From Streptosporangiaceae bacterium (lineage in GTDB: Bacteria > Actinomycetota > Actinomycetes > Streptosporangiales > Streptosporangiaceae): a stretch of 13,415 nucleotides of DNA. The translations under genes and the position numbers were made by a program. Below, one piece after another: positions 13,314-13,415 of the stretch. The notes under the pieces are model-generated. The model was not told the DNA's origin. It made no database searches and worked only from the letters and a program-made list of their open reading frames with translations. Location of the stretch: NCBI GenBank assembly GCA_030045295.1, contig JASIGD010000344.1, positions 1-13,415 on the forward strand, in the 5' to 3' direction. How positions within the stretch are numbered: the first letter of the stretch is position 1; each line of letters opens with the position of its first letter.

Positions 13314-13415
13314 TTACGCGGCGGCGGGCGTGAGGGCCACGCTGTAGCCGAGGGCTTCGATCTGGCGGATGTGGCTGCGGAGCTTGCGGTCGGTGCGGAT
13401 GGTGGTGAGGTAGAA
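13314..13415 (-). CDS. probable transposase, C-terminal 33 residues only (continues past the right edge)
   Basis: Reading the minus strand from the window edge gives FYLTTIRTDRKLRSHIRQIEALGYSVALTPAAA and then TAA (13314-13316). The pattern K.R.HIRQ(I/L)EALGY.V.L.PAA is what I recall from C-termini of actinobacterial IS transposases, where it closes the catalytic domain. Third positions are almost all G or C, which supports real coding. Only the tail is in the window, so the IS family and integrity cannot be judged. Its closeness to the integrase fragment marks this as a site of repeated insertion. Confidence 0.5.
   Translation of the reverse strand, partial: FYLTTIRTDRKLRSHIRQIEALGYSVALTPAAA

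Overview
The window is high-GC DNA with strong G/C bias at codon third positions, GTG starts, GGAGG-type ribosome sites and apparently leaderless genes. That fits an Actinomycetota chromosome; the genus cannot be resolved from sequence alone. No rRNA, tRNA or CRISPR array was seen.

Layout. Left edge (1-300): the tail of a minus-strand gene without a start, next to a 17-bp inverted repeat. 385-819: a stand-alone EVE-domain protein (+). 1078-1962: an alpha/beta hydrolase (-), convergent with it. 2311-2843: a bifunctional-nuclease (DUF151) domain split over two overlapping frames (+). 3130-4005: an autoregulated-looking ArsR repressor coupled to an AHSA1/SRPBCC protein (+). 4407-7463: a molybdate uptake cluster, modA-modB-modC followed by a one-domain Mop molybdate-binding protein (+). 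7630-8148: a TrmO/TsaA-type methyltransferase (-). 8335-9822: an aldehyde dehydrogenase (-). 10053-10250: a DUF4177-like 65-residue protein (-). 10630-10917: a small proline-rich repeat protein (+). 11135-12811: a multi-spanning GT39/ArnT-like glycosyltransferase (-). Right edge: a broken tyrosine-recombinase 3' end (+) and the C-terminus of a probable transposase (-).

How genes work together. ModA (lipoprotein receptor), ModB (permease) and ModC (ATPase) form a complete importer, and Mop probably buffers imported molybdate. The ArsR gene overlaps the AHSA1 gene by 4 bp, the usual regulator/effector pair. The most intriguing part is 10053-10917. Two small genes point away from each other across 379 bp. 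Each has upstream the same 13-bp dyad (ATCGTGRTACGAT); at the repeat-protein gene the dyad is the core of a 33-bp perfect palindrome. They look like two targets of one unidentified repressor.

The right end carries mobile-element debris. The recombinase remnant has a one-base frameshift, and an amber codon sits exactly where the catalytic tyrosine is expected.
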